Source: Narthecium ossifragum
Taxonomy: Eukaryota > Streptophyta > Magnoliopsida > Dioscoreales > Nartheciaceae
Assembly: GCA_963920575.1 (NCBI GenBank)
Contig: OY986964.1
Coordinates: 35,826,527-35,890,526, forward strand
Length of the DNA stretch: 64,000 bases
Direction: 5' to 3'
Shown: positions 35,892 to 48,030 of the stretch, piece by piece
How the letters are laid out: each line of letters opens with the position of its first letter
Numbering within the stretch: position 1 is the stretch's first letter
Notes under the pieces: generated by a model
What the model was told of the DNA's origin: nothing
What the model saw: the letters and a program-made list of their open reading frames with translations, nothing else
Database searches by the model: none
Made by a program: the position numbers and the translations under genes

Positions 35892-36890
35892 ACATATTGA
35901 AGGTCCAAGAGGGGGGTGAATTGGACTCTTTTCGAAAATCTAGATTAATGGAAAAATCAGGTAGGAGAGAACTAACACCTTAAATGCTTGTAGATGAAAT
36001 GAAACTAAAACAAAATAGCATGCAAGAATAATATCAAGAAGGTTAGAGAGATGACACCGATTTTATAGTGGTTCGACTCAACTCTTGGTCTACGTCCACT
36101 TCTCTCAAGGCTCCCTTTGAGGTTCCACTACTTGCAAATCCTTTACAAGCTTTTCCTCCAAGCTTCCTGGTGCTTGGTGACCTTATACTCACAACCACTT
36201 GCTGTTGAATAACTCTCAAAGTACCTCTTCACACTTGAAGAAGGTTTACAAAAGTTGTAGCTCAAAAGAGAATAAGTAGAAAACTTTGCTAAGACTTGCT
36301 CAGATGATCTCAATAATAATGATAAAAGTTCTAGCAAGTTTTACATTAAAGCACTACTTATATGTGGGCTTCAACCAGCTCAACAAATACCTCCAACGGC
36401 TCTCTACAACTCTCCAACGACTAGTTTTTTACTCTGCGCGTTGCTGGCGGTCGATCCATGCATCGTCCGTCATGTATAAAAACTCAGCCTTTTTGATTGA
36501 CGGTCGATCCATGCATTGTCCGTCACCCTCACGGTCGACCGTGACATCGACCGTCAGCCTCTGTCAAGTAACAAGCTTCCCACGGTCGATGCTTCGATCG
36601 ACCTTCGCTTTTTCACCTTTTTTCATAAATGCTCCACGGTCGACCCCCACATCGACGGTCGCATCGTCCGTCAGACTCTGTTAAGAAAATGGCTTCCCAC
36701 GGTCGATGCACCGATCGATCGAGAGCCAACAACATATTTTTCTAAGTATGGTGCATCCAACGTGCATCGACCGTCAGTACAAAAATGACTTAAATATTGA
36801 ATTTAAGATTTCCAATTAAAAGAGTAATAAATATTAAACATATATTTTATCATTTAATGTATATTGGCATAATCAAAACAAGGTTAGGAT

Positions 36891-36898
<8 letters not shown>
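35892..36898. mobile_element. solo LTR D, about 995 bp, TSD ACATAT
   Basis: Starts TGAAGGTCCAAGAGGGGGG (35898) and ends ATAATCAAAACAAGG...GATCA (36892), both common terminal words of a plant LTR family. It is flanked by ACATAT on each side (35892-35897, 36893-36898). The right duplication merges with an (AT)n tract, so its exact length is uncertain. It carries the second palindrome array (36440-36775). No coding sequence. Confidence 0.75.
36440..36775. repeat. array of paired palindromes (CGGTCGAT...CATCGACCGT) in LTR D
   Basis: Six to seven units combine CGGTCGAT or CGGTCGAC with GCATCGTCCGTC or ATCGACCGT partners. Spacers contain CTCTGTCAAGTAACAAG and CTCTGTTAAGAAAATGG. One cassette is the reverse complement of a cassette in LTR A with two to three differences over 30 bases, and another shares 20 identical bases with LTR A. 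Confidence 0.85.

Positions 36899-36927
<29 letters not shown>
36893..36927. repeat. (AT)n microsatellite
   Basis: Pure AT dinucleotides over about 30 bases, abutting the right end of solo LTR D. Confidence 0.9.
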
Positions 36928-36931
<4 letters not shown>

Positions 36932-37794
36932 TAATGTAACAACTTAGAAAGACCATGAGTGAGTCGCTGAAAAGTCATTCCACATTTGTATAGCAATTTG
37001 ATATCTAATTTGTGCCATTTGAGCTATTTGACTAGCATCAATATGTATGGCTTCTTGATTTGCACTCAACCCTTGTTCACCGTCGATTATCATATATTCG
37101 GATGAATATTCCACAAAAAAATCCATCCAAAGCATGCTTCTTGATTCGCATCCATTTTCTTTCACTTTCTCATGAGCTATCGCAATGAATGATGCCGTAT
37201 TAGCTTTAGATCAAGTTAATGGTTTCTGAGCATCTTCCCATGTTAGCTAACAAGACAAGAAGAAAATGGGTGTCACATAAACCATGCATTAGAGATCATA
37301 TATATTGGACAAAAGAAGTAATCTCGGCAACACATGGAATAGATCGGAAGAACAAGCGACAGAGACAGGTACCTAATAAATTCATTTCAAGTAGAATAGA
37401 GAAAAGAACAAGTACATAGGCAATCAACTTACAGCATACTTGTCACAGATCAAGTCATTTTCTAAAGGGTAATACAATTCATAGCAGCAATAAAGCATAT
37501 AAATCCATCAAAGATTTAGCAATGCCTAGCCTATCATTACCTCCTTGCTAATGCAAAATTGGACCACTCATAGGCCAAAATAAGATAATAGGATACACCC
37601 CACTTCCATAAACAAAGCCACCCGTTTCCAGAACCCAAGGCCCCCACACAAGAAAATCAACTCCTGCTAACTTCCTCCATTATTCTTAAATTAACCATCC
37701 ATTGTTGTAAATTTCCTAGAGAAAGGACACATCCCAACCAAGCAAATCCTCAAGCTGCTGACAAATAAGGTTTGATTTTCCAACAATCTTGTCG

Positions 37795-38833
37795 AATAAT
37801 GTAAGGAATAATGTTAAGATTTCATATAAGTTAGCAAATTTTATTGATTTAATATTTAAATTAGCTAGATTGGATATATGGTTCATACAAGATTAATTCA
37901 AGCGAATTGGATCAAGTGAGATGAAATTGGCTAAGTCACATCAAATTTGATCAAGTTTATATCAAGAATTAATCACTATCATTGGATTGGAGGGAAGCGA
38001 AATCGGACGACTTGGATAGATAACCTAGCTGCTACTTACATATATTTAAGGGTATGTTGCTAAGAGAGATTTGCTCTCCTGGGCTGCCACTGAGAAGGGA
38101 GAGAACGGCCAAAGAACAGAAGAGAGAGAACAGCCAAAGAAAAGAGAAACAGAGATTGGCGGAAGAAAAGTGAGGAGCAGAGAGAAGAGGGCTGGCCGGT
38201 GGAAAAGAATTGAGAGAAGAAATATGTGCATTGACCGGCTGAGGGGAGGAAGGAAATCATTGACCGGCTGTGAGGGGAGGAAGGAAATCATTGACCGGTT
38301 GTGAGGGGGAGGAAAAGAATTGAGAGAAGCAGAGGTGTTCGGAAGAAGTGGGGAAGAAAGAGAGAGAGAGAAGAAGAAGAGAGAGAGAGAGAAGAAGAAG
38401 AGAGAGATGTGCGGGAGAAAGAGACAGAGAAGAAACAGAGAGGAGAGAGAGCCGTGGAGGAGAGAAGAAATAGAGAAGCAAAGAGAGAGAAGAAGAGAGA
38501 GAAATAGAGAGAGAGGAGAGAGATTTGAAGTGGATGCAATCAATCAAGAAAAGCAGAGTTGCGAACCGTGCTTCAAGGAGTCGAGCAAGTGCGAGGATAA
38601 CAGTGTGTACATGAGGAGTCAATAGTGAGTTTGTCTTCACTTGTGTAAACGGTACTCTTGATTTTTAATGGATTAGTTTTGCCTGGTCCTGCAATGGACC
38701 CGTGGTTTTTTCCCGTGAGGGTTTTTTCACGTTAAAAATCGTGTCTTTCTTCTTGTGTGTGTGCTTGATTTATTTCATATATCTGCTTCCGTATATTTCG
38801 GATAATCTGTGGGGTCTATTTAATTTCAAATAA
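37795..38833 (+). mobile_element. solo LTR E1 (copia-like), 1029 bp, TSD AATAA
   Basis: Runs from TGTAAGGAATAATGTTAAG (37800) to GTCTATTTAATTTCA (38828), flanked by exact AATAA (37795-37799, 38829-38833). The 3' part has the words CCCGTGAGGGTTTTTTCACG and GTTAAAAATCGTG typical of plant copia LTR leaders. The middle (38090-38535) is GA-rich. A second copy of this LTR lies in the opposite orientation at 48990-51123. Confidence 0.9.
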
Positions 38834-41228
38834 GTATCAAGAAATTTTGTGCGAGCTAATTGAACAGGGATGTAATTTAACAAGGATATAAACATCAGGT
38901 TTTGCTGATTTTTTTAGTCCCTATAAGAAGAGTGTAAATGAAATAGAAACCAGATTTTGTTTTTCTGTCTAGTTTATATTTAGCCTTGTAGAACAAATGA
39001 AGGACAAACAAACTAGGACATAGGTATGAATTTTAAGAGACTTGCCACCATTAGGATTATAATGACCAAAAATATCAATAAAATGAAAATCTCATAGTAA
39101 TTTAAATTAAGATGCAACATGATTGCAAGCTATGTCGACTCTGCTACTAATCATATAAGTTTATGCTGAAACCTACATAGCTTTCATTAACATTAACTAG
39201 TGTATCAAAGTGATGCTCTATATCATTTACATTTAGAATTGGTTTCAGTCAAAAGAGAAGCCCCTCACCCAAGTGATGCCAACCTTTCTATGGTAGCAAG
39301 TAGTTTACCCAATTACTTCACAAGCAGGTATAAACGAGCATCTAGTCTGCATAACACAACTAACTTAATTGATTAGATGGCAAATCCATGTATATCAACT
39401 ATCTAGTCTATTTTTACCACAGCTAGCATTTTGTTGACCAAATACTAAATCCATAGATAGCCAACTGAAATTTAATCAGAACATTCTATATAGCAACCTG
39501 CTTCTATTAATGAACTACCTATACGATCATTTGATGCCTACTATGATGTTGTAGAACGATACTGTAGAGCAAAACCCATTATGGTAGTCAACCAGATGGT
39601 AGTAATGCAAGGCTCTTCAAATTGTTTACAGCCAAAACAAAGCAAGCAATAGTTTAATGAATTCTAAACAAGTAGGTATGAGCACGGGTCCTTTCGTTAC
39701 TCAACAAAGAAGGAGCAATGCAATACCCTTTAGCCATCTAATTTCTAACTACTTTCAAGCGAGTAACATATAAGTATATCTTAGTTCACAACTTTCAATT
39801 TGCCCTTAGGCTCCCTTAATCTTCTCTATCGTCTCTTAATCCTCTCTATCGTTGTTATGGCCTCCTCAGTGTATCAAGTGAATCAATACAACCAAACCAC
39901 AACAGCCTAGAAGAAGGTAATTTTTATGAGAATTTTTACATTTCTTGGTTAATTTGCCCGAAAACAAAGCTCTGAAGAAAAATCCCCCGACTCCCACCAT
40001 TCAACACAATATCCACGATAAAATTATTCAGCAAAATTGAAACTTTTTGAAACAACCTTCAAAAACCTATTAAAGATTACACAATATATCTACAGAAAAC
40101 CACAAATACCATATCAAGATTCTTAAATAAAATACAGAAGACCACCATGAGAGGAAAACCGCACATGCTGCTTGATTCTAGAGGAGCCAATACAAACCCA
40201 TATGAGCTCTTAAAACCCAATAGCAAGGATCAAAAGAAAACAAATCCTAGGCTCCGAAGGCCTTGCCCACTTCATTAAATCATACATTCAATCCGAAAAA
40301 ACCCATAGCCAGAGAGGGAGAGAGGGCAAGAGGCGGAGAGAGAGGGAGATCTCAACTTCGAGATCTCACCTCCCGCGGATGGGAGCTCCGGCGGCAACGG
40401 TGGCCGGACGAGATCACCTATCCGCTGTTGTGAGGGAGGCCATTAGGAGAGATCCTCACGAGAGGGTCTCGGGGGAGATCGGGGTCTCGATCTCGATCGG
40501 GGCTCCGACGTTATTTAGTTTTCGTTTTCACTGAGAATGAAAACGATAAAACGCCGTTTTTGTGTTTTATGGAGAATACCGTTTCCGTTTTCGAGAAAAC
40601 ATTTTCTAATATTAGAAACCAAACACGTTTTCAGCTTGGTTTTCTGTTTTCATAAAAATAAAAATAGAAAATGACTAAACCAAACATGGCTAAACAGACC
40701 GAAACATAACCTAAAATAGCCAAAGTTCTCTGTAGGTTTCGAATTCAATTTCAGATCGACTCTTGTCCAAACCGGATACACATTTCAAACCATGGTCAAT
40801 CCAAGAATGTCAATTCTTTCAAGCTGATGTGATGAATAGCTCATATGAATGAAATATTTCAGTAAATAGGCGATCCAGCCGTGGCTTTTTTTATAAAATT
40901 TTTTTTTTTTAATACGTACGTCGTAGTTGTTCTACTTTGATGATGAATGACACCAATAGCACCTGATAACTCAGATAACTTATGGCGACCTCACCGTTCA
41001 CTTTCAGTATCATATCAAATATGGATGGCAGCATCAATGGAGATGGCTTTTTTCTTGAGATCTACTCAAGCTACCATTGTTATGGACATCCCCCCCCCCC
41101 CCCCCCCCCCCCCCCTTATTTCCACTCTGTTGGTTGAGAATTATATAATTAAAATAAAAAATATATAAATAGCAACATTAACTCTCTTCTCCATCTTGCA
41201 GCTACTATTTCTAGGAAAACTTTCGATA
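38834..41228. other. repeat interior and 3' flank of the MATE gene
   Basis: 38834-40480 is AT-rich interior of the large TIR element. 40320-40500 is a GC-rich patch. 41090-41115 is a run of about 26 C residues. No gene recognised. Confidence 0.45.
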
Positions 41229-42830
41229 TTATCTGAGTGTACTCCATTTCCCCATCCGTGTACTAGCTATCATAGCCTGCATAAAAATAACAACAGAAAA
41301 GAGTGAATACATAGTCATACTAAAAATATATGAATAAGAAAAAAGCAGTCAGAAATTAAATTGTGTATTAAGTGCTACCTCTTTATCCCAATCACATCTG
41401 CTAGTCAGGTACGCCAATAACAATGTTTGAACGACAGTTCCGCCGATCATTCCGCCCCAAATTCCCTAAGATCAGAAATTTAAGTTGATTTAGATTGCAT
41501 AAACACATTACAAAGTCTTTTAATAAATACAATATCTTATTATTTATTGGATTTTCCATGTAAATCTCTTATTGTTCCGTGTGTTTAATTTTTGTTACTT
41601 TCTTCAGATTTTATATATGCCTTCAATCAAACAAGTGATGAAGAAGTAGAATGGAACATACCACAACCCCAAGTTGGAAAACCCATCCCATAAGAATTCC
41701 AATAGGCATCCCAATCAAATAGTAGCTTCCAATGTTTATATATGCCACCACAGACTGCCACCCAGATCCTACAGCAACACCTGCAAAAAAAAAAAGAAAA
41801 AAATGTAGGCAAACCCTTCAAACTTTGAGTAAGAGAACTCGCAAGTCATGATACATTTCGAGGAAAATGGAGATGTTTTCTTTATTATTATACGTGAAAA
41901 CGAGGAGAATTCTTACCGGAGAGAACTGGCTGGACGCTGTTGAGAAGGATGGTGAAGGCCAGTAGAAGGGAGAGCTTGTGGACGGCTTTGATCACCACCG
42001 GGCTGCTGGTGAAGATGAGAGTCAGCTTGTCGTTTAAAAACATGGTCAGAACACAGAAGCCGATGCCAATTATGGTGGAGCTCGCCACCGATACAATGGT
42101 CGCAAACCTCGCCGCCTTGCCATTGCCGGCCCCGAGCTCGTTGGCGACCCTGACTCTGTTTTTGGTCGCCGGAGATGGAGAGATCAATGTCAGTTTAACC
42201 AGTAGCAAAGCTTCACCTCTACTAAAGGCTTGCAAATTATAGTAGTTCAGCACTCTAAACCTCCAAAAACATCTCTGATTTACAAATTTCCCAAATTAAA
42301 GAAGTGTAAAATAAAATTATAAGATAGAGGGGGTATTTGTCAAAATCCCAAAAATACAATTTTGGTGTATAAATTTCATCTTTTCCCATTAGTTAGTAAT
42401 CCACATATATATATCCGACCTAACTTTCTGATAGGAATACTCTTAACTTATAGCCAAATCTAGAAAGATTCTGATCTAAGTAATTAATGATCAGTTTCCT
42501 CATGGTTGGCATCAACTAAATCAGTATAACTAATCAGAGGTGATCAGATTTAGAACATACCCAGTGCCAGCAAAGAATGCCAGAGGAATCATAAGCTCCC
42601 ATCCATTTATTGCCATGCTGTGCACCCAAAACAAAAATTTAGAGAGCAGCAAACAAGGTTAGGAATACAGAATACAGTCTCGTGAACAAAACAACAAGGG
42701 TCATCAGATCATGTGACTTCTGTCCTCCAACTCATGTGACCTCTCAGAACCCAAACAAAGAGAGCCCCACCAATTAAACATTACTCGTACTTATTGTAAC
42801 AAAAAGCGGTTATTCCTGACACAAGCGCGC

Positions 42831-42875
<45 letters not shown>

Positions 42876-45318
42876 CTCACCAGATAGAGAGGGCATCCAC
42901 AGCAATCTTAGCATTTGATAGGCCCCCAGTCATCACAACTAGTATCCTATAGTACCAATTCTCCAAGCTGTTTGGACCAATTCAAAATAAGGCTCTAGTT
43001 AAGAGTTTTTAAAACTTAAGCTGAAAGGAAAGAATGAGTTTATATATTTAAATTATGGGCTAATTAACAACCTACAAAGTAGTGGAGGTGGAGATACCAT
43101 AGCATGACGCCGGAGGCTGCCGATAGCTTCAAGAACTCGCCGAGGCTGGAGAAGGCTTCGAAGGAGAAGCCCTGCCAGGTGTCCGGGCACCCGCCGCACG
43201 CGACGTAGGCAAAGAGGCAGAGCACGCCGACCCACCACGAGAAATTCAGAGTCATGGCCGTGCCGAAGAGCCCGAACTTGAACTTGTAGATGAAGAGCCA
43301 GCTGATGAACAGGTGCACGGCGAGGGAGACGGCGGAGATGACGGCGTGGACGTTGTTCTTGAGCTGGGACTGGAGGAACCTCTGGAGAGGGAAGATGAAC
43401 GCGAAGGAGAAGTGCAAGGGGATGAACCACATCGACACCATGCCGGCCTGCTCCGCCAGGTCCCGCGGCTGGCCGATGGCGATCAATATTGGCGTGGCGA
43501 AGAAGTAGATGGGCAGCAGCAGCACGGCGCAGCCGAACAGCACGATCCATGACCGCTGCATGTAGATGCCGAGCATGTGGTACTTCTTGGCGCCGTAGGC
43601 CTGCCCACACAGCGTCTCCAGCGCACTCGCCATGCCCAACTACATATTAATTGGATCTCATCAGTCATCAACATTAATTAATTTCATGAGAACTTCTATT
43701 GGATTATATATATGTTGTTTTCATTTTGATTTGTAATAAAATATTATTTAGATGAGTTGATAGCTTTCCAAAGTACGTTAGGGGTTGTTTGGTGTGGGAA
43801 TAACTTTATTCCGAGTTAAGGGAGTTTATTCCCGGTTTCAGGAATAACTTTGTAATGATTACTTGGAATAAGGAAAAAGTAGAGTGAAGAATAGGAATAA
43901 CTTTGTAATGATTACTTGAAATAAGAAAAGATATTTGGAGAATAAAGTGTGGAATAAATAGTGAAATTAAGAATATTTTAGAAATATTTCCTTCTTATTC
44001 CCGTTTGGTATTCCCATACCAAATGGGGCCTTAATCTTGTTTGAAAGAATTAATGTGATCTATGTATCTAAACTTCATGAGCTGTAGCTCTCCATTTGCA
44101 TTTGCAGGAGAGGGTCCTTGCTCATTTCTCACAAGAGGAGGTTTGGATGGGACCATTTGAGTGGGGACTACTCCAGGGGTCTGCCCTGCGAGATTGATGG
44201 ATCATGATGCAAAACTCTACTCTATTTGGAGATGGGTGGTCTCCTGGTTTGCATACTATATTTCATATATAGAACTATTCAAATCGAATATAATAAATTG
44301 ACATAAGACTAGTCATACTTCTTTAAAAAGAAAAGAAGAAACACAGAAAGGAAAGGAACAGACATATTTGCCACAAATAAAAACAAAAATAGTAAACATC
44401 TTGAGAGTGATGGGGATATTAATCGTATAACTAGTAGACAAAACACAAGAAGCCACCTTTTAGATGAGAGAAGAATGGTATTTTTCAGAATTTTATGACT
44501 CAAACCGGATGGATGTCATCAAGCCATCAAGGGGGGATATTGATTCATGAGTCACGGGACAGTTTACGAAAGTGGGATAAAGAAAACAAAAATGTATGTA
44601 GAAAGGTACACAAGCAACAGTAGGGGGTTGAATAAGGGACAGGGATTGAATAGGACATGTTAATATAAGAGAAGAACGGGAGAATTAATTGATTCATTGG
44701 CTGGTTGTTCTCCATCAACTTCAAACAACCACTGGCAGGATTAATTGATCCCCGAGAAATGGGAAAACCAATTTATGCCTGGCTGTAGATTAATTCCAAG
44801 AAAAACATGCACTTTGTGGCACAAATACATCATAGAAAACTGGTTAAAATTGTGAGAAAAAGGGAAATCTATAAGCCCATCAAGCCATCAACATTAATTA
44901 ACTTGCTAGCTTCCTGAAATAAACCAAAACAATGGTCCAATATACTGATCATGTACATACATCAAGATACTTTTGAAAAAAGGGGGAAAAAGATACAAGA
45001 ACAAATGAAAAGAAAAGAAAGAGGAGCAGTCGATGTATGATGGTTAATTACCATGAGGCCGAAGCAGAAGCCGACGACGACGGAGTTGGCAATGGACATG
45101 GAGGCGAGTTCGAGGTCGCCGAGGTGGCCGGCGAAGGCCTGGGTGATGATGTTCATGGTGTAGGTGACCAGTCTGCTGAATATGGCTGGCCCAACTATCC
45201 TCCATAGCTTCTTGGACTCCACCCACACCCTCCTCCCGAGGCTCCACTCTTCCTCCTTCCCCTCCACTACTGCTCCTCCCACTCCCAGCAATGCCACCCT
45301 CTCCTCCACCCCCTCCAT
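41229..45318 (-). CDS. MATE efflux transporter (DETOXIFICATION family), eight exons
   Basis: Exons (minus strand): 45318-45052, 43639-43098, 42967-42881, 42617-42561, 42155-41917, 41780-41662, 41465-41379, 41276-41229. All junctions are GT-AG, phases agree, and the sum is 1446 bases (481 residues). Junction peptides are canonical: [27 protein letters not shown](C)[13 protein letters not shown](C)[13 protein letters not shown](G)[14 protein letters not shown](G)VAVGSGWQ. The protein has an N-terminal cytosolic stretch, twelve expected membrane helices and a short charged C-terminus ([16 protein letters not shown]). Length equals a usual DTX protein. The family exports organic cations, flavonoids, alkaloids or organic acids by H+ or Na+ antiport at vacuole or plasma membrane; the closest motifs are of the DTX27/29/33-TT12 side. 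The substrate is unknown. Intron 1 (1.4 kb) holds a MITE, and a CT tract follows the exon 3 donor. Confidence 0.93.
42836..42872. repeat. (AG)n microsatellite at a MATE splice donor
   Basis: About 37 bases of AG (CT on the transcribed strand) begin 8-9 bases downstream of the exon 3 5' splice site GTGAGTTCCT. Confidence 0.95.
43778..44033. mobile_element. Tourist-like MITE in MATE intron 1, TSD TTA
   Basis: 250 bp (43781-44030) with inverted ends GGGGTTGTTTGGTGTGGG and, reversed, GGCCCCATTTGGTATGGG, flanked by TTA on both sides, as expected for PIF/Harbinger-derived MITEs. The interior repeats GGAATAACTTTGTAATGATT twice (43851 and 43899). Confidence 0.88.
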
Positions 45319-45369
45319 TCTCTCTCTCTCTCTCTCTTGTCACACTTCTTTTGCACGGATCCTATGTTC

Positions 45370-45380
45370 TGTTTTATATT
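45370..45380 (-). promoter_or_regulatory. TATA-like box of the MATE gene
   Basis: On the minus strand TTAATATAAAAC lies about 55-60 bases before the MATE start codon, a plausible TATA box. Upstream (45438-45486) lies a CT-rich microsatellite. Confidence 0.4.
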
Positions 45381-45437
45381 AATAGAGCAAGTTAGACAAG
45401 AGGGAAGTAAGACACGTTTCTCCTCCCTATCCCTCCC

Positions 45438-45444
45438 TCCCTCC

Positions 45445-45486
<42 letters not shown>
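45438..45486. repeat. (CCCT)n/(CT)n tract upstream of the MATE gene
   Basis: A CCCT-type run grading into about 30 bases of pure CT. Confidence 0.9.
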
Positions 45487-45487
<1 letters not shown>

Positions 45488-46006
45488 CAATCATACAGGT
45501 ATCAAATTAAAGTAAGTATTTACCCATACATCCTTGTACTATTCCGTAATTTCAAACTTTATCATCTAATTCTTAGGTATAAAAAGTGTCATTTGTTTCT
45601 GATGAATTAATAGTCCTCACCCCCTATGGTGTCCAAGAAATGATATCGGTTAAAGAGACAAAATTGACATCTATAAATGAAACTTTCAAAATAAATGTTA
45701 TCTACCACGGACGGCCACCAAGCCACCAAGGCGGTGGTCATCGTCTTCGTCGAGAACATCGTTTTTAGCCTTTTGGGTTATCTGAACATATAGACTCATC
45801 CTCCTCAAAATAAATATTATCCACATTTGTGGTTGGTTACTCGAATTTGGTGGATTTACTTTAGAGATACCTGTAAATTGACAGGTTTTCATGTTGGGTC
45901 GCCCTTTTGTTTTGCTCCATGGTGTTCCAATGGATGCGCAAAGCTAGCTAAGTTTGGGAGGGACCGGCTTTGAAACCGACCTTTTGTTTTGCTCCATATA
46001 TATATA
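45487..46006. other. intergenic DNA
   Basis: No gene recognised. Confidence 0.5.
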
Positions 46007-46345
46007 CTAGGTGGTGGGCCCGTGCCACCTAGCACGGCTAACTGCCCGCTCCCACTATCTCTATTATAACTTACGCCACATCAGTCTACTATCCTTTATT
46101 TTTCTTTATTTAATTATAATTTTATGCCACGTGTATGTCATGTGTATGCCATGTGTGTATAAGTTTATGACTCAGATGATGAGTCATAAAAGTAACTACC
46201 CTATGATCTTATAATGTAGATATAAGTATTGATAAGGATGATAAAGCTAACTTAGGGAATATGATAAAGCCAACTTAGGAAAAATGAATATGTAAACTGA
46301 CTAATAGGAGGAGAACGGTTGTAACCGTTTTTACTCCTTATAAGA
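46007..46345 (-). mobile_element. non-autonomous Helitron, 339 bp
   Basis: Read on the minus strand: 5' TCTTATAAGGAGTAAAAACG, and a 3' hairpin GCCGTGC-TAGGTG-GCACGGGC about 12 bases before the terminal CTAG, inserted between A and T with no duplication. These are the structural marks of Helitrons. A diverged copy lies in opposite orientation at 51451-51825. Confidence 0.8.
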
Positions 46346-47060
46346 TTAATATATACACACATGTACGTGATCGACTTTGATCAAGTCGTATTAAATAGTT
46401 GGATCCATCGAGTCCAAACACCTCACACAACTCACTCGACACGTACTCATTGATCGACATACGTGGTCAATCGCCAGTGGGATAATAATTCACACACACT
46501 GGCATCATCCCGCGCGACGTGGTGCGATCTGACTGGAGGGTGATTTGGACGAAGCCCACCAGTTGTTGGTCCCCAAATTGGAGGCTTGGACGGGGTGTGA
46601 ACACGCCTATCAACTCAAGACCACCTATTGATGCATGAAAGAGAGCTGCGAGAAGGTCAGAGATCTCTAGGATGGAACGTATCGGATGGGTGAGAAACAT
46701 CTTTATTCATCGAAGTGATCGAGGCAACTTCACCAGGAATGAGGAACGAAGGAACGAGAAGGGCGAGGGCGAGGGCGAGCTTGGGAGCGTAAATGGAAGC
46801 TAGCACATGAGAAATTGTCGACATGTTTCAAAACGGGACCTTGCAATTAATGGTTGTGGTTGAGGGGAAGAAAAGCTGGTGTTGTCCCTGCTGTTGTCAG
46901 TGTGCTTCCTTTAGAGGGAATCATTGAGCATGCATGCATCCATGTGCTTTCTGAATGCAGACTTCGTCCCGAGAGTTCGGTATGGAACTCTGGAGAACTC
47001 CGGAGAACGCAGACGTGCAGGGACGCACCGCCCCCTCAATGCTTTGACCCCTTTTTTTTT
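46346..47060. other. intergenic DNA
   Basis: No gene recognised. A small GGGCGA repeat occurs at 46758-46778. Confidence 0.45.
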
Positions 47061-47061
47061 A

Positions 47062-47700
47062 ATTAATTCAGCTTTTCAGCTAGTAAAGAGAAAGAAGGAA
47101 TTACATAGTAATAGGATAGCTGTTAGGCCACGTCCCCTCTGAATCACAGTCCCACATCCGAGTCCAATGCCGGTCCCTCCCTAATTTGGCTAGGAGGTCC
47201 GCTTGTTCATTGAATTTTCTCGGAACAAAACAAAAAACTGCCCCCTCAAAAACTGCCCCAAATCTACAAGTATCCCGTAACAACTCTGTTAATGACAGAG
47301 GCCAAAACAAAGACCCATTCAGACATCCAATCAAAAACTTGGAGTCGAACTCCACCAAGACATTTTGTACACCAAAATCCTTTGCCACATAAAGCCCCCG
47401 TCGTATTGCCAACGGCTCCGCCATCTCGACGGAGTTAGCATTTACCAGCTCCGATATCACCATCATAGGCCGGCCATCCTCCATGCACAGTATCACCCCA
47501 ACCCTCGCCCCTGCAACCCTGAATGCCGCATCAGTTGAAACAAGATGGAAACTCGTCGGTCTTGAAGCTCTAGCAATAGATGTGAATGCGTCGACCTCAT
47601 ATATGTGCAAATCCCAGTCATATAATGGGTCAAGGGGGTTAACCCGCTTAACCCCGTTTCTTACCCCCCTTGTCAAACAACCCCAAATGTTTACTTGATG
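47062..47700 (-). pseudogene. LINE 3' fragment, RNase H domain with open frame
   Basis: A minus-strand frame continues for 203 codons (47712-47101). From FHLVSTDAAFRVAGARVGVI the RNase H (RVT_3) domain is recognisable: the catalytic-type D in STDA, E in EMAEPLAIRRGLYVAKDFGV, D in VEFDSKFLIGCLNG and D in FNEQADLLAKLG. An A run (T8 on the plus strand at 47051-47058) marks the 3' tail. It is a 5'-truncated LINE, with the upstream part of the frame running into Helitron-like sequence. The polymerase is absent. Confidence 0.75.
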
Positions 47701-47841
47701 GCCCCCCGCCACCTCACATGTGGTTTCTATTCACTACTCCTTTTCACATGACTTCATCTCGATCTTCTGATATAACAAAACATAATTTGGATCGAGCATT
47801 TTCAACCGATTAACAGAATAAACATGATCTTATATAATAGA
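47700..47841 (-). mobile_element. Helitron 5'-end fragment
   Basis: On the minus strand TCTATTATATAAGATCATG starts a block matching the copies at 48232 and 60227 (…ATTCT..AA.CGATC.AA.TTATG…GATCGAGATGAA…). The 3' hairpin and CTAG end are not clear, so it is partial. Confidence 0.55.
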
Positions 47842-48030
47842 CTATTGGGTCCCCGTGCTTCCTGACACGTTTTAACCGCCCTTCCCAACCCCTTCTATCT
47901 CTCTCTCTACTCACTAATCGTGACCTTCCTTTGAATATCTACGTGCCACCCCATCTCTCTCTCTCTCTCCCCCCTCACTAATTATAGCCTTCCTTTGAAT
48001 ATTTACGTGTAAATCCATCTGCCATATGTG

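Larger units (their letters stand above)
35368..40705. mobile_element. decayed large TIR element, possibly PIF/Harbinger-like
   Basis: The left end (CCTTGGTTTGGAAAATGTTTTC) and the reversed right end (CATGTTTGGTTTAGTCATTTTC) share a TTTGG start followed by long runs of ATTTTTATTTTC/TTTTCATT words extending 100-200 bases inward. Inside, a minus-strand frame (36944-37165) ends QIAQMAQIRYQIAIQMWNDF, resembling the C-terminal tail of plant PIF/Harbinger DDE transposases. Two solo LTRs (35898-36892 and 37800-38828) have inserted. Ends and class are tentative. Confidence 0.4.

Noticed and set aside
38046..38640. Leucine/serine-rich or glutamate/arginine-rich frames up to 165 codons
   Set aside because: They come from the GA-rich middle of solo LTR E1; low complexity on both strands.
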